This document shows, piece after piece, positions 43,081 through 54,233 of a stretch of DNA of 61,834 nucleotides. The stretch's first letter is position 1, and every line of letters starts with the position of its first letter. Source of the DNA: Burkholderiaceae bacterium (GTDB lineage: Bacteria > Pseudomonadota > Gammaproteobacteria > Burkholderiales > Burkholderiaceae_E); the NCBI GenBank assembly GCA_021166725.1, contig JAJPES010000010.1, forward strand, positions 1-61,834. The letters run 5' to 3'. The notes under the pieces were generated by a model. The model was not told the origin of the DNA, ran no database searches, and worked only from the letters and a program-made list of their open reading frames with translations. The position numbers and the translations under genes were made by a program.

Positions 43081-44109
43081 ATGACGGATTCTTCCTTGCC
43101 CGACGCCGAGCGCCTGCTCGGGCTTTATCGCACGCTGTGCCGCATCCGCGCCTTCGAGGACGCCGCCGAGGAGGCGAGCCGCGGTGGCGTGGCCGCCTTC
43201 GGCCAGACGGCCGGTGGGCGCGCGAACGTGCGTGGGCCGCTGCATCTGTCCACCGGGCAGGAAGCGGTGGCCGCGGGCGTCTGCGCGCATCTGCGCGCCG
43301 GTGACTGGCTCACGTCCACGCACCGCGGCCACGGCCATACGATCGCCAAGGGCGCGAACATCGAATCGATGATGCACGAGTTGTTCGGCCGCGCGACCGG
43401 TTTCTGCCGCGGCAAGGGCGGATCGATGCACATTGCCGATTTCTCGGTAGGCATGCTCGGCGCGAACGGTGTCGTCGCCGCCGGCATTCCGATCGCCGTC
43501 GGTGCCGCGCAGTCGATGCGCGTGCAAGGCCGCGACGCGATCGCGGTCACGTTCTTCGGCGACGGTGCGCTCAATCGCGGGCCCTTCGCCGAGGGACTGA
43601 ACTGGGCGGCGGCGTTCTCGTTGCCGGTGCTGTTCGTCTGCGAGGACAACCAGTGGTCGGCGACGACGCGCACCGCGGAGATGTCGGCGGGCGAAGGAGC
43701 GGCGGCGCGTGCGCGCGCCTTCGGCGTTCCGGCCGTCGCGGTCGACGGCATGGAAGTGGTCGAGGTCTGGCGTGCCGCGCGTGAACTCGTTGGCGAGGTG
43801 CGCAGCGGAGCCGGCCCGCGCTTGCTGCACGCGAAGACCTATCGTTTCAAGGGGCACGTATCGGTCGATCCGGCCGCGTACCGCGACGCGTCCGAACTCG
43901 AAGAGGCGATGCGCGGCGATCCGCTGCTCGTCGCGCGTGCACGACTGGTCGAGCAGGGGGTCGCCGCCGATCGCATCGAGGCATGCCAGCGCGAAGCGCG
44001 CGACGAAGTGGCGCACGCGCTGGCATCGGCGAGCGATGCGCCGTGGCCGGCCGAGGCGTCGGCTTTCGAGGACGTGCAGGACATCGGGAGCGGGCGGTGG
44101 TTCAGCTGA
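43081..44109 (+). CDS. Thiamine-dependent 2-oxoacid dehydrogenase E1 alpha subunit
   Basis: A 342-residue E1 alpha of the pyruvate/acetoin dehydrogenase type. The TPP/Mg motif starts at FFGDGALNRGPFAEGLNWAA and ends at CEDNQW. STHRGHGHTIAKGANIESMM and GRATGFCRGKGGSMH are the phosphorylation-loop and substrate regions of the family. It decarboxylates a 2-oxoacid with the beta subunit and passes the acyl group to a lipoyl E2. No E2 or E3 gene is adjacent, so these must lie elsewhere. An N-terminal insert (RGGVAAFGQTAGGRANVRG) is longer than usual. ATG 43081 is used; a TTG at 43057 is less likely. Confidence 0.88.
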   Translation: MTDSSLPDAERLLGLYRTLCRIRAFEDAAEEASRGGVAAFGQTAGGRANVRGPLHLSTGQEAVAAGVCAHLRAGDWLTSTHRGHGHTIAKGANIESMMHELFGRATGFCRGKGGSMHIADFSVGMLGANGVVAAGIPIAVGAAQSMRVQGRDAIAVTFFGDGALNRGPFAEGLNWAAAFSLPVLFVCEDNQWSATTRTAEMSAGEGAAARARAFGVPAVAVDGMEVVEVWRAARELVGEVRSGAGPRLLHAKTYRFKGHVSVDPAAYRDASELEEAMRGDPLLVARARLVEQGVAADRIEACQREARDEVAHALASASDAPWPAEASAFEDVQDIGSGRWFS

Positions 44110-44216
44110 ACGGCGGCGCGGGAGCGAGCGGAGCGGTGCCAACGCGCGAAGCGGCGCCGACGGGCGAAGCGGCGCGCACGGGCGAAGCGGCGCGCACGGA
44201 CGGAACTGCGGCCACG

Positions 44217-45185
44217 ATGACGTACGCGCAGGCGGCTGCGGCTGCGCTTGCATACGAGATGGAACGTGACCCGCGCGTCGTCGCGCTCGGCGAGGACCTC
44301 GGGCGCGGCGGCATCTTCGGACAGTATCGCGGCCTGCTCGAGCGTTTCGGCGCCGAGCGCGTTATCGACACGCCGATTTCCGAGGCGACGATAGCGGGCG
44401 CCGCAGTAGGCATGGCGCTCACCGGCCTGAAGCCGATCGTCGAGATGCGCGTCGTCGATTTCGCGCTGTGCGCGATGGACGAGATCGTCAACCAGGCGGC
44501 GAAGAACCGCTTCATGTTCGGCGGGCAGGGCCGCGTGCCGATGGTGGTGCGCATGCCGATCGGCATCTGGAGCGCATCGGCGGCGCAGCACTCGCAGTCG
44601 CTGGAAGCGTGGTTCGCGCACGTGCCGGGGCTCGTCGTCGCCTGCCCGGCTACGCCGCAGGACAATTACGCACTGCTGCGCGCGAGCCTGGCCAGCGGCG
44701 ATCCGGTCGCGTATCTCGAGCACAAGGAGTTGTGGGGGCTGGAGGGCGAGGTGGATTTCGGTGAGGAGGTACCGCTCGGGCGCGCGCGCATCGCGCGCGA
44801 GGGGCGCGACCTGACGATTGTCTCGTGGAGCCGCTGCGTGCACGAGTCGCTGGCGGCGGCGCGGGCGCTGGCCGACGACGGGATCGACGCCGAGGTGGTC
44901 GACCTGCGCACGATCTGGCCGTGGGATCGCGAGACGGTGGAGGCGTCGGCGCGCCGCACCGGCCGCGTGCTCGTTGCGCACGAGGCCGTGCAGGTAGCGG
45001 GCTTCGGCGCCGAGATCGTGGCAACGCTTGCCGAGCGCGGCATCGGACGGGTTGCGCGCATCGGTGCACCCCGTGCGCCGGTGGGATATTCGGCGCCGCT
45101 CGAGCAGGTGGTGCGGGTGGATGCAAGCAAGATCGCGGCCGCGGCGCTCAGGTTGGTGCGCAGCTCGCCGTGGACCGGCGCGTAA
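44217..45185 (+). CDS. Thiamine-dependent 2-oxoacid dehydrogenase E1 beta subunit
   Basis: A 322-residue E1 beta, partner of the gene just upstream. [59 protein letters not shown] and [21 protein letters not shown] are typical. A GTG at 44097 overlapping the alpha stop would add 40 residues made of a sixfold-base (18-bp) tandem repeat (EAAPTGEAARTGEAART). Because family members begin at the conserved TY motif, ATG 44217 is preferred, though the GTG would give translational coupling. Acetoin, pyruvate or branched-chain 2-oxoacids are possible substrates. Confidence 0.88.
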   Translation: MTYAQAAAAALAYEMERDPRVVALGEDLGRGGIFGQYRGLLERFGAERVIDTPISEATIAGAAVGMALTGLKPIVEMRVVDFALCAMDEIVNQAAKNRFMFGGQGRVPMVVRMPIGIWSASAAQHSQSLEAWFAHVPGLVVACPATPQDNYALLRASLASGDPVAYLEHKELWGLEGEVDFGEEVPLGRARIAREGRDLTIVSWSRCVHESLAAARALADDGIDAEVVDLRTIWPWDRETVEASARRTGRVLVAHEAVQVAGFGAEIVATLAERGIGRVARIGAPRAPVGYSAPLEQVVRVDASKIAAAALRLVRSSPWTGA

Positions 45186-45291
45186 CGCACGAATTCCGCT
45201 GCACGCTGCGGAAAACAGCATTTCCGCTCGCAGAACGGTTTGCTCGGCTCGAAACGCAGTGTTTCGCAGCGTGTCAGTGCGCGACCGACTG

Positions 45292-45780
45292 TCAGCCGAG
45301 CGACTCGAACACGCCGGCGACACGATTCTTGCGCACGTCGGACCACGGGCGTGCGAGGCCGTTCATCGCGACCCATACGCCGGACGGCAGCGCACGCGCG
45401 AAGGCCACGGCTGCGCCCAGGTTGAAGCTCGCGTCGGAGTCGCCGACCGAGAACGGCACCATCGCGCCGGTGAGCACGATCGTCTTGTCGAGCGCGGCCC
45501 CGGCGAGCACGGCGGCGGTCTCGACCATCGTGTCGGTGCCGTGCACGACGACGATCGATTTCTCGGGTGCCGCACGACATGCATCGAGCACGCGTCGGCG
45601 GTGTTCGTCGAGCATCTCGAGGCTGTCGATCAGCATGACGATCTGCACGCGCACTTCGCTACCCAGGCGCGCGCGTTCGACGATCGACGGGAGATGCGAC
45701 TCGCCGAAGCCGAGCTTTCCGGTGACCGGGTCGTAGCGTTTGTCGAAGGTACCGCCGGTGGCGAGAATGCGCAGCGACAT
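45292..45780 (-). CDS. Single-domain asparaginase-like protein
   Basis: A 162-residue protein equal to the N-terminal domain of bacterial type I/II asparaginases. The catalytic threonines are present in [12 protein letters not shown] and [12 protein letters not shown], and [20 protein letters not shown] is the conserved strand-loop. The entire C-terminal domain is missing, but the gene is not obviously broken: it ends cleanly with ESLG and a stop. Short asparaginase-domain proteins of about 160 residues are a recognised group with unproven activity. It is convergent with the E1 beta gene. Confidence 0.8.
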   Translation of the reverse strand: MSLRILATGGTFDKRYDPVTGKLGFGESHLPSIVERARLGSEVRVQIVMLIDSLEMLDEHRRRVLDACRAAPEKSIVVVHGTDTMVETAAVLAGAALDKTIVLTGAMVPFSVGDSDASFNLGAAVAFARALPSGVWVAMNGLARPWSDVRKNRVAGVFESLG

Positions 45781-46035
45781 GATGCGATCAGTGTAGCGCG
45801 GCGCCGCGCGCCGGCGCCTCGGGGGAGCGGCGCGTCGAAGAGGAGGTGTTGTGCGCCGGCGCGGCAAGTTCGTTCTCCAGGCGGGACGACGCGGTGCCAG
45901 CGACGTATTGGCAGACGTGGCCGCGGGGGAGGGGGCGCGCGGCCTTCCTGGAAATCATCCTCCGATGCAGCATCGAGTCGGCGTGCGGGCTATCCTGAAC
46001 AGCGAACTGCATCAGCCAGCGAGGGAGGGCCGGAA

Positions 46036-47024
<989 letters not shown>

Positions 47025-47031
<7 letters not shown>

Positions 47032-48494
47032 CTGGGCTGCCCGGTCGCGCCGAGCTCGAGCCGGTCGCTTCCCTTCGTCACCACGATCCGCGCCTTCCGC
47101 GGGCGCTGCGACAGCTCGCGCAGCAGCCGCACGACCGGCTTCTCGAAGTGGTAGGTCGTGGCCGTCGGTCGCTGCGCGAGCATCTCGTCGACCTGCGAGC
47201 CCGGGAACATGAAGCGAAGCAGCCGCTCCTCGTCGCTCATGTTCGGGTACGCCTTGCGCAGGGCCGGAACGACGGGGTCGGGCGGCGTGGGCGTCATCGC
47301 GATCGCCGGCGAGCCGTTCGTGATGATCCGGTCGAGCACGTCGGGCTTCACGGGCGCAAGCAGGCGGCCGTAGTAGCCGAGCGCGTACTTCTTGACCGCG
47401 TCGGGCACGACGCTGTACCGGTCGCCCCGGATGACGTTCAGCAGGGCCTGCGTGCCCACGAGCTGCGCGAAGGGCGTGATCAGCATCGGCCAGCCGAGCT
47501 CCTCGCGCACGCGCGCGCACTCCTCGAGCACTTCCTGCAGGCGGTGGCCGAGGCCCGCCTCGGCCAGCGACGACTCGAAGTTGCTGCGCATGCCGCCCGG
47601 CACCTGGTGGTGATAGTGGGTGGCGTCGTACTCGAGCGGTACGCCGACCGGCTTGCCCTCCTGCTCGGCGACACGCTGGAAGTGGCGGCTGACCTCGTCG
47701 ACGAGCGCGTCGTCGATCGGCACGTCGAACCCCATCGACCGCAGGTCGCGAGCCATCGCCTGCGTGGACGGCTGCGCGATGCCATTGGCGAGCGGGGCGA
47801 TCGACGTGTGTATCTGGTCGACGCCGAGCTTGGCACCCTCGAGGTAGACCAGCGGCGCGAGCCCGGTGATGCAGTGGCTGTGCAGCTCGAGCGTCGTCGA
47901 GCCGATCGCCTTGCGCACGGCGGGCACCAGCGTACGGATGCGATCGACGGTGAGCAGCCCGCCGGAGTCCTTGATCATGATCGCGTCGACCGCGTTCCTG
48001 CGCACGAGCTCCTCGGCCATGCGCACGTACAGCTCGTCCGTGTGCACCGGACTGAGGCTGTAGGCGAGGCAGCCGATCGCTCTCGCACCGAGCTTGCGGG
48101 TGAGCAGCAGCGTGCGCACGATGTTCTCGGGGTCGCTCAGCCCGTCGAAGGCGACGATCGCGCCGAACCCGTTGGCGACCATCCGTTCGACCATCAGGTC
48201 GTTCAGGTCGTCGGGCATGATGTCGGTGAAGCTGTAGCCCTTGCTGCGCATGAAGCCGCGCAGCGGCGCGTTACGGACCCGCTCTCGCATCAGCCGCACG
48301 CGTTCCCACGGATTCTCCTTCAGGTAGCGGATGCACACGTCGAACTGCACGTGTCCCGCGAGATCGATCGTGTCGAACCCGATCCGGTCCATTGTCTCCG
48401 CGACGGGCAGCATCATCGCGGTGGTCATGCGCGTTGCCCACAGGCACTGGTGTGCGTCGCGCAGCGTCGTGTCGACGATCCTGATTTCCTTCAT
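47025..48494 (-). CDS. Carboxyltransferase of the pyruvate carboxylase / oxaloacetate decarboxylase alpha type
   Basis: A 489-residue protein of the HMGL-like carboxyltransferase family. [20 protein letters not shown] opens the barrel (Asp and Gln of the active site), [14 protein letters not shown] carries the lysine, and [20 protein letters not shown] holds the metal-binding HxH. The C-terminal conserved domain is present, but the biotinyl domain of classical OadA/PycB is absent. A separate biotin carrier and biotin carboxylase are encoded immediately upstream (ATGA overlap and 8-bp overlap). With them it could carboxylate pyruvate or another 2-oxoacid, an anaplerotic step. No sodium-pump subunits are present, so a carboxylase direction is favoured. 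Confidence 0.85.
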
Positions 48495-49879
48495 GGCGAT
48501 TCGGGTCCCTGGTTGGCCGGATGCATGAGCACGTTCTCCACCCAGCGGGTCGTGACGCGGTTCTCGCGGAAGTCCGGGTGCGACAGCACCTTCCGATGGA
48601 ACGGAATGGTCGTCTCGATTCCCTCGATGACGAACGCTTCGAGCGCGTCGCGCATCTTCTCGATCGCCTGCGCGCGGTCGTCGGCGTGCACGAGCAGCTT
48701 TCCGATCATCGAGTCGTAGAACGGCGGGATCCGGTAGCCGGCGTAGCAGTGCGAATCGAGCCGGATTCCCGGACCGGAAGGCGGGCTCCACGCGCGCAGC
48801 TGCCCCGGCGAGGGGCGGAAGCCGGCGCGGAAGTCCTCCGCGTTGATCCGGCACTCGATCGAATGGCCGCGGATCGAGACGTCGTCCTGCGAGAACGACA
48901 GCGGCTCGCCGGCGGCGATCCGGATCATCTCGGCAACGAGGTCCCTGCCGGTGATCATCTCGGTGACAGGATGCTCGACCTGGATCCGCGTGTTCATCTC
49001 GAGGAAGTAGAACGACTTCGTGTCGAGGTCGACGATGAACTCGACCGTGCCGGCGCCCTCGTAGCCGACGTGGCGCGCGAGCTTGACCGCCTCGGCCGCC
49101 ATCTGCCGGCGCACGCTCTCGGCGAGGATCGGCGACGGGCCCTCCTCGAGCAGCTTCTGGTGCCGGCGCTGCGTCGAGCAGTCGCGCTCTCCCAGGTGGA
49201 CGACGTTGCCGAACGAATCGCCCAGCACCTGGACCTCGACGTGCCGTGCGCGCTCGATGTAGCGCTCTATGTACAGCGTGGGATCGCCGAAGGCTGCGGC
49301 CGCTTCGGCCGACGCGCCCGCGTGCGCCGCATCGACCTCCGCCGCGTCGCGCACTATGCGCATCCCGCGGCCGCCGCCACCGGCGCTGGCCTTGAGCAGG
49401 AACGGGTAGCCCTCGCGCTCGCCAAAGCGACGCGCATCGGCGGCCCACTCGACGTGGTCGGACCCGGGAACCGTGGGCACGCCGAGCGACTCGGCGATTC
49501 GTCGCGCGCGCAACTTGTCGCCGAGCTCGCTGATCGCCTGCGCGCTCGGCCCGACGAAGACCAGGCCGTGCTCCGCGCAGTAGCGCCGGAACGCCGCGCG
49601 CTCGGAGAGAAAGCCGTAACCCGGGTGGACCGCGTCGCAACCCGTGCCCAGCGCCGCGGCAACGATCGCTTCCTTGCGCAGGTAGCTGTCGGTGGCTCGC
49701 GCCGGGCCGATGCAAACGGCGCGGTCGGCGCGAAGCGCGGCGAGCGTGTCGCGATCGGCATCCGAGACGCCGACGACGGCCTCGATGCCCAGCCGGTGGC
49801 AGGCCTCGACGATGCGGACCGCGATTTCGCCGCGATTGGCGACGAACACGCGGCGGATCGGCCGACCCACGTCAGGCAC
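48491..49879 (-). CDS. Biotin carboxylase subunit
   Basis: A 462-residue ATP-grasp biotin carboxylase. VFVANRGEIAVRIVEACHRLG, HPGYGFLSER, KASAGGGGRGMRIV (ATP-binding glycine loop), FLEMNTRIQVEHPVTE and ECRINAED are all present. It carboxylates the biotin on the carrier protein using ATP and bicarbonate. It has the AccC fold, but its place between a carrier and a pyruvate-type carboxyltransferase suggests it serves that enzyme rather than fatty-acid synthesis. It starts at GTG 49879, overlapping accB-like by 8 bp. Confidence 0.9.
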   Translation of the reverse strand: MPDVGRPIRRVFVANRGEIAVRIVEACHRLGIEAVVGVSDADRDTLAALRADRAVCIGPARATDSYLRKEAIVAAALGTGCDAVHPGYGFLSERAAFRRYCAEHGLVFVGPSAQAISELGDKLRARRIAESLGVPTVPGSDHVEWAADARRFGEREGYPFLLKASAGGGGRGMRIVRDAAEVDAAHAGASAEAAAAFGDPTLYIERYIERARHVEVQVLGDSFGNVVHLGERDCSTQRRHQKLLEEGPSPILAESVRRQMAAEAVKLARHVGYEGAGTVEFIVDLDTKSFYFLEMNTRIQVEHPVTEMITGRDLVAEMIRIAAGEPLSFSQDDVSIRGHSIECRINAEDFRAGFRPSPGQLRAWSPPSGPGIRLDSHCYAGYRIPPFYDSMIGKLLVHADDRAQAIEKMRDALEAFVIEGIETTIPFHRKVLSHPDFRENRVTTRWVENVLMHPANQGPESP

Positions 49880-50396
49880 CGGTGCGCCCGGCGTCGGGGC
49901 GAAGGATCATCAGCACTTCGCCGAACTCGACCAGCGCGCCGTTCTGTGCGCGGATCTCCTCGATGACGCCTGCCTGCCCGGCGGGCACCGAGTTGAACAG
50001 CTTCATGACCTCGACGAGGCAGACGCTATCCTCGGCGCCGACGCGCGAACCGACTTCCACGAACGGCGCCTTTTCGGGCGAAGGCGCGCGATAGAAGGTG
50101 CCGAGGATCGGGGAGCGGATCGCGACGCAGCCATCGGGGATGCGGTCGTCGGCGGGCCTGGCCTGCACCGTCGTGCCCGGCGGCGGTGCTGCCGGCGCGT
50201 GCCGTGCATCGGGCTGCGCCGGGGCGGGTGCGGATGCCGCCGGCTCGGCGGGCGCGATCCGGCGCGGCGTGGCGTCTTCGCCGACCGACCTGCGTACCTC
50301 GATCTTGAAGTCGTCGAACTCGAGCTTGATCTCGTCGTAGCCGGAGCCTTCGATGAGCGACAGAATCGTTTCGACGTCCTTGTGCGTCAATCCCAT
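49872..50396 (-). CDS. Biotin carboxyl carrier protein (AccB-like)
   Basis: A 174-residue carrier. An N-terminal helical part (LTHKDVETILSLIEGSGYDE) and an alanine/proline-rich linker (about 45-80) lead to the biotinyl domain with the target lysine in VEVMKLFNSV (Lys132). SPILGTFYRAPSPEKAPFVEVG is the AccB-type thumb region. It begins 52 bp after the ABC transporter ATPase gene and is first in carrier-carboxylase-carboxyltransferase. TCTACAGAC just upstream resembles half of the signalling-island promoter element, probably by chance. Confidence 0.9.
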   Translation of the reverse strand: MGLTHKDVETILSLIEGSGYDEIKLEFDDFKIEVRRSVGEDATPRRIAPAEPAASAPAPAQPDARHAPAAPPPGTTVQARPADDRIPDGCVAIRSPILGTFYRAPSPEKAPFVEVGSRVGAEDSVCLVEVMKLFNSVPAGQAGVIEEIRAQNGALVEFGEVLMILRPDAGRTGA

Positions 50397-50448
50397 TGCC
50401 TTTCCATTGTCTGTAGAGGTCGAACGCGAGCGGCGGAGCGCCGCGCGC

Positions 50449-51228
<780 letters not shown>

Positions 51229-51230
51229 CT

Positions 51231-52076
51231 TCAGGCCTTGCCTTGCCAGTGCAGCAGTCGGCGTTCGATTCGCGAGATCAGCAGTTCGATCGCCAGGCCG
51301 ATCGCGCCGACGATGATGATCCCGATGAACACGTCGGAGATCCGGAAGAAGGTTCCGGCGTCCATGATGATGAAGCCGACGCCGGCCTGCGCGGCGATCA
51401 GCTCGGCGGCGACCAGGATCGCCCAGCTCACCGCTGCCGAGGTCTTGACCCCGGTGAGGATCGACGGCAGTGCCGCCGGAAGCATCACGTCGGTGAACAG
51501 CTGGCGTCGCGTCAGTCCCAGGTTGATGCCCGCGCGCACGAGCTGGACCGGCACCGAACGCATTCCCGCCGCGCTGTTGAGAACGGTGTAGTTGAACGCG
51601 GCGGCGAAGATCAGCAGGATCTTGCTCAGCTCGCCGATGCCGAACCACATGATCATCAGCGGAATGAACGCGATCGGCGGAATCGGACGGAAGAATCCGA
51701 AGATCGGCTGCAGCGCCGCGTCGATCGTGCGGCTGTAGCCCATCAGCAGGCCGACCGGTACTGCGAGTGCGACGCCGAGTGCGAAACCCGACAGTGCGCG
51801 AAACAGGCTCCACCCGATGTGCACGTGCAGCGGATGGTCCGCGTACCCGTTCTCCCAGAGCTTCTGCAGCTGGCGAAAGAACTCGGGCGGCGACGGGAGC
51901 ACGCGCTCCGGGACGCCGAGTACCATCGTGACGAACGCCCACAGGAGCAGCATCCCGACCACGGCGAGCAGGCTGATCAGCGGATACCTCGACTCGCCCA
52001 GCCGCTCGCCCCAACCGCAGCGGCGCGCCGGCGCTGCCGGCGCACCCCCCTCGGTTGCGCGAGCGCCGGTCGACAT
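51231..52076 (-). CDS. ABC importer permease (SsuC/TauC family)
   Basis: A 281-residue inner-membrane permease with about six helices. The EAA-type cytoplasmic loop is recognisable in NLGLTRRQLFTDVMLPAALPSI. PIPPIAFIPLMIMWFGIGELSKI is typical of the sulfonate/nitrate/taurine group. The start ATG at 52076 is preferred; an upstream in-frame start would overlap the substrate-binding protein gene. It forms a transporter with the neighbouring ATPase and periplasmic protein. Confidence 0.9.
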   Translation of the reverse strand: MSTGARATEGGAPAAPARRCGWGERLGESRYPLISLLAVVGMLLLWAFVTMVLGVPERVLPSPPEFFRQLQKLWENGYADHPLHVHIGWSLFRALSGFALGVALAVPVGLLMGYSRTIDAALQPIFGFFRPIPPIAFIPLMIMWFGIGELSKILLIFAAAFNYTVLNSAAGMRSVPVQLVRAGINLGLTRRQLFTDVMLPAALPSILTGVKTSAAVSWAILVAAELIAAQAGVGFIIMDAGTFFRISDVFIGIIIVGAIGLAIELLISRIERRLLHWQGKA

Positions 52077-52086
52077 GGCGGCCTCG

Positions 52087-53127
52087 TTAGCGCCCGGCAC
52101 TTCCGAGGACCCTGCGGATGAACGAGTCGTCGAAGGCGCTGGAGAGGTCGGCCTTCTTGTCAATGATCTTCTCCTCGAAGAGGAACGACGCCATCTTCTG
52201 CGCCTCCATCGGGAACGGCGAACCCGGCACGACCGAATACTGGTAGTCCGCGTCGGTCCAGCGCGGAACCTTCGGCGCCGGTGCCTCCTCGTACATCGTC
52301 CGCGCCAGCTCCTTCGAGATGCCCATTGCGTCGGCGACGGCGGTAATGGCGACGTCGGGGCCGTTCTTCTCGATGTGCTGGTAGGCGAGCAGGAGCGCCT
52401 CGAGGAAGCGATCGACCGCTTGGCGATTCTTCTCGGCGAACTCGCCGTGCACGGCGTAGACGGCGAGTGCCGTGTGTACGCCGTAGTCGGCTTCCATTCC
52501 GATCAGGCGCGCGCCGGTTTCCTTGATCTGTCGCTGGATCCAGGGCTCCCAGACGGCGACTGCGTCGACGTTGCCGTTGCTCATCGCGCCGATCTGCTCG
52601 GGAGGCCCCATCAGCAGCAGCTTCACGTCGTCCTTGGTGATGCCCTTGCCCTGCAGCGCGGCGAGCAACCCGTAGTACGAAGTCGACCCGCGCGCAACGG
52701 CGATCGTCTTGCCTTTCAGGTCTTCGAGCTTGCGGATCTCGGTGTCCTTGCGCGCGACGAAGCCCTCGGCATTCGGCAGCGTGGTGTCGATGCCGATGAT
52801 CTTCCAGTTCACGCCCTGCGCCAGGCCCGCGGCGAACGGCGTGACGCCGGGCGATGCGATGTCCAGGCTGCGGCTGGCCATCGCGGCGATCGATTGCGCG
52901 CCGGTGGTGAGCCGAACGTACTGCGGGTCGAGCCCGACCTTCTCGAACAGCTTCAGGTCGCGCGCGGTGTAGAGCAGCCAGGAGGTCTGCGCCTGCAGGC
53001 CGATGCGCACGGGAATGGGCTTCGTGTCCTGCGCCGCTGCGGGCCACGCGAGCCCGAGCGCGAGCGGCATTGCGACGAGGGCGGTCAGAGCCTTTCTTCG
53101 CAATGCTCTCCGGGGGTCGTAGGTCAT
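52087..53127 (-). CDS. Periplasmic substrate-binding protein, sulfonate/nitrate/taurine type
   Basis: A 346-residue protein with a cleavable signal peptide (RRKALTALVAMPLALGLAWP, cleavage after AAAQ near residue 33). The mature part has the two-lobed NMT1/SsuA fold: TSWLLYTARDLKLFEKVGLD, GSTSYYGLLAALQGKGI and GNVDAVAVWEPW. The family binds alkanesulfonates, taurine, nitrate, bicarbonate or pyrimidine precursors, so the ligand cannot be read directly. AGGAGAGAGG precedes the ATG. It begins 58 bp after the acetoacetate-decarboxylase-like gene and heads the transporter. Confidence 0.9.
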   Translation of the reverse strand: MTYDPRRALRRKALTALVAMPLALGLAWPAAAQDTKPIPVRIGLQAQTSWLLYTARDLKLFEKVGLDPQYVRLTTGAQSIAAMASRSLDIASPGVTPFAAGLAQGVNWKIIGIDTTLPNAEGFVARKDTEIRKLEDLKGKTIAVARGSTSYYGLLAALQGKGITKDDVKLLLMGPPEQIGAMSNGNVDAVAVWEPWIQRQIKETGARLIGMEADYGVHTALAVYAVHGEFAEKNRQAVDRFLEALLLAYQHIEKNGPDVAITAVADAMGISKELARTMYEEAPAPKVPRWTDADYQYSVVPGSPFPMEAQKMASFLFEEKIIDKKADLSSAFDDSFIRRVLGSAGR

Positions 53128-53185
53128 CCTCTCTCTCCTTTGTTTGCTCGGCCGCTCCCGTCGGGCGCGGTACGAGGGAAACCCG

Positions 53186-54007
53186 TCAGCGGGTCAGGCA
53201 ACGCGTGTCGCTCAGGTCCTTTCCGCCGAGAGATTCGACGACCGTGAGCCGGGAGAAGTCGTCCAGCGGCAGCCCGGCCAGGCGCTCGACGATGTGATGC
53301 AGCGTGGGCAGGTCTTCCCAGCGTCCTGGGCGAAACCGGGCTTGACCGCGCCCGACGCGACGCCGGACGATGCGTGCTTCGGGATTCGCCGCGGGCGTGA
53401 AGGTGACCCGCGCGACGTCGGACTTTCCCGGTTCGCCGACGCGAGGAAAGTAGCGGAAGTGGAAGACTCCCTCGGGGGCCTGCGCGCCGCCGGTCTCCGG
53501 TTCGGGCGACGGCTCCAGGCACTCGGCGAGCAGATGGAAGAAGTCGAAGCCGAGCCAGCCGCACGAGACCTCGAGCGATTCGTCGGCAAGCCGTGGAAAC
53601 GCGATCTCGCAGTAGAGCTTGCTGAAGCCGAGTTCCTCGCGACCGGTGATGATCGGATCGGCGAGATTCTCGAAAAGCACGATGAGCAGGTGTCCGTGCA
53701 TCGGGCCTGCATCGGCCTCGTAGCGCACGGGGATCTTCACGCCGAAGGTGTCGTATCCGCGTCCGGCGAGCCAGTCGACGTCGGCGAGGCGCTGCGCTTC
53801 GAGTACGACACGCGGCTCACCCCAGAGCGAGAAACCGAACGGCAGCAGCGGGCGGAGACGGGAAGCGTCGGAGCGGCAGACCAGGCTGACGAGCGTGCGT
53901 CGCGGCGAGTTCTTCGAGTCTGCGCGCCCGGGCGGCATCTGCCTGGGTCCGGGTGCAGGCCCGAAGAACACCGGCATGCGATAGCGCTGGCCTTCCTCGA
54001 AATTCAC
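53186..54007 (-). CDS. Acetoacetate decarboxylase-like protein
   Basis: A 273-residue protein of the acetoacetate decarboxylase superfamily. Its Schiff-base lysine is Lys130 in TGREELGFSKLYCEI, matching the family EExGxxK pattern. It may decarboxylate a 3-oxo acid, though many family members catalyse aldol or hydration chemistry instead. The start is GTG 54007, chosen because GGAGGAGGACC lies just upstream. It is the first gene of the leftward set, divergent from the ROK regulator, and shares the control region with the sulfonate genes. Its natural substrate could be the unknown compound handled by this cluster. Confidence 0.78.
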   Translation of the reverse strand: MNFEEGQRYRMPVFFGPAPGPRQMPPGRADSKNSPRRTLVSLVCRSDASRLRPLLPFGFSLWGEPRVVLEAQRLADVDWLAGRGYDTFGVKIPVRYEADAGPMHGHLLIVLFENLADPIITGREELGFSKLYCEIAFPRLADESLEVSCGWLGFDFFHLLAECLEPSPEPETGGAQAPEGVFHFRYFPRVGEPGKSDVARVTFTPAANPEARIVRRRVGRGQARFRPGRWEDLPTLHHIVERLAGLPLDDFSRLTVVESLGGKDLSDTRCLTR

Positions 54008-54233
54008 AGGTCCTCCTCCGTCTTCGAGACGCGGCAATTCTTTTTTTTCAGTGTACAAGATTGATATCTCAACGCAAGCAATTATTTTTGACGCACTGCA
54101 AAACAAATGAAGAATCATGAATCTCCCTCTAGAGAATGCGTGAACACATTTCTTGCGGATCGCAAGGAAAGCTCGTATTATTTCGGCAAAAGGCGTATGC
54201 CCCGCCGCCGGCGGGGTGCCGGTGGGGAGGCCA
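54008..54233. promoter_or_regulatory. AT-rich divergent control region between the two catabolic gene sets
   Basis: A 226-bp region much richer in A and T than its surroundings. Rightward, TTGCGG (54153-54158), a 17-base spacer and TATTAT (54176-54181) form a fair sigma-70 promoter for the ROK gene. TTGATATCTCAA (54061-54072) is a near-palindrome with TTGA/TCAA arms and a candidate operator. CTCTAGAG (54127-54134) is a perfect 8-bp palindrome. The leftward promoter is not obvious. Confidence 0.5.

Noticed and set aside
50405-50418. TCTACAGAC before the biotin carrier gene as a third copy of the GGDEF promoter element
   Set aside because: Only the left box matches; no CGTAGAGTC lies at the right distance, and the site is too close to the start codon.
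54153-54233. TTG 54153 as the start of the ROK regulator
   Set aside because: It would coincide with the probable -35 box and lacks a Shine-Dalgarno sequence; GTG 54234 has GGGGAGG.
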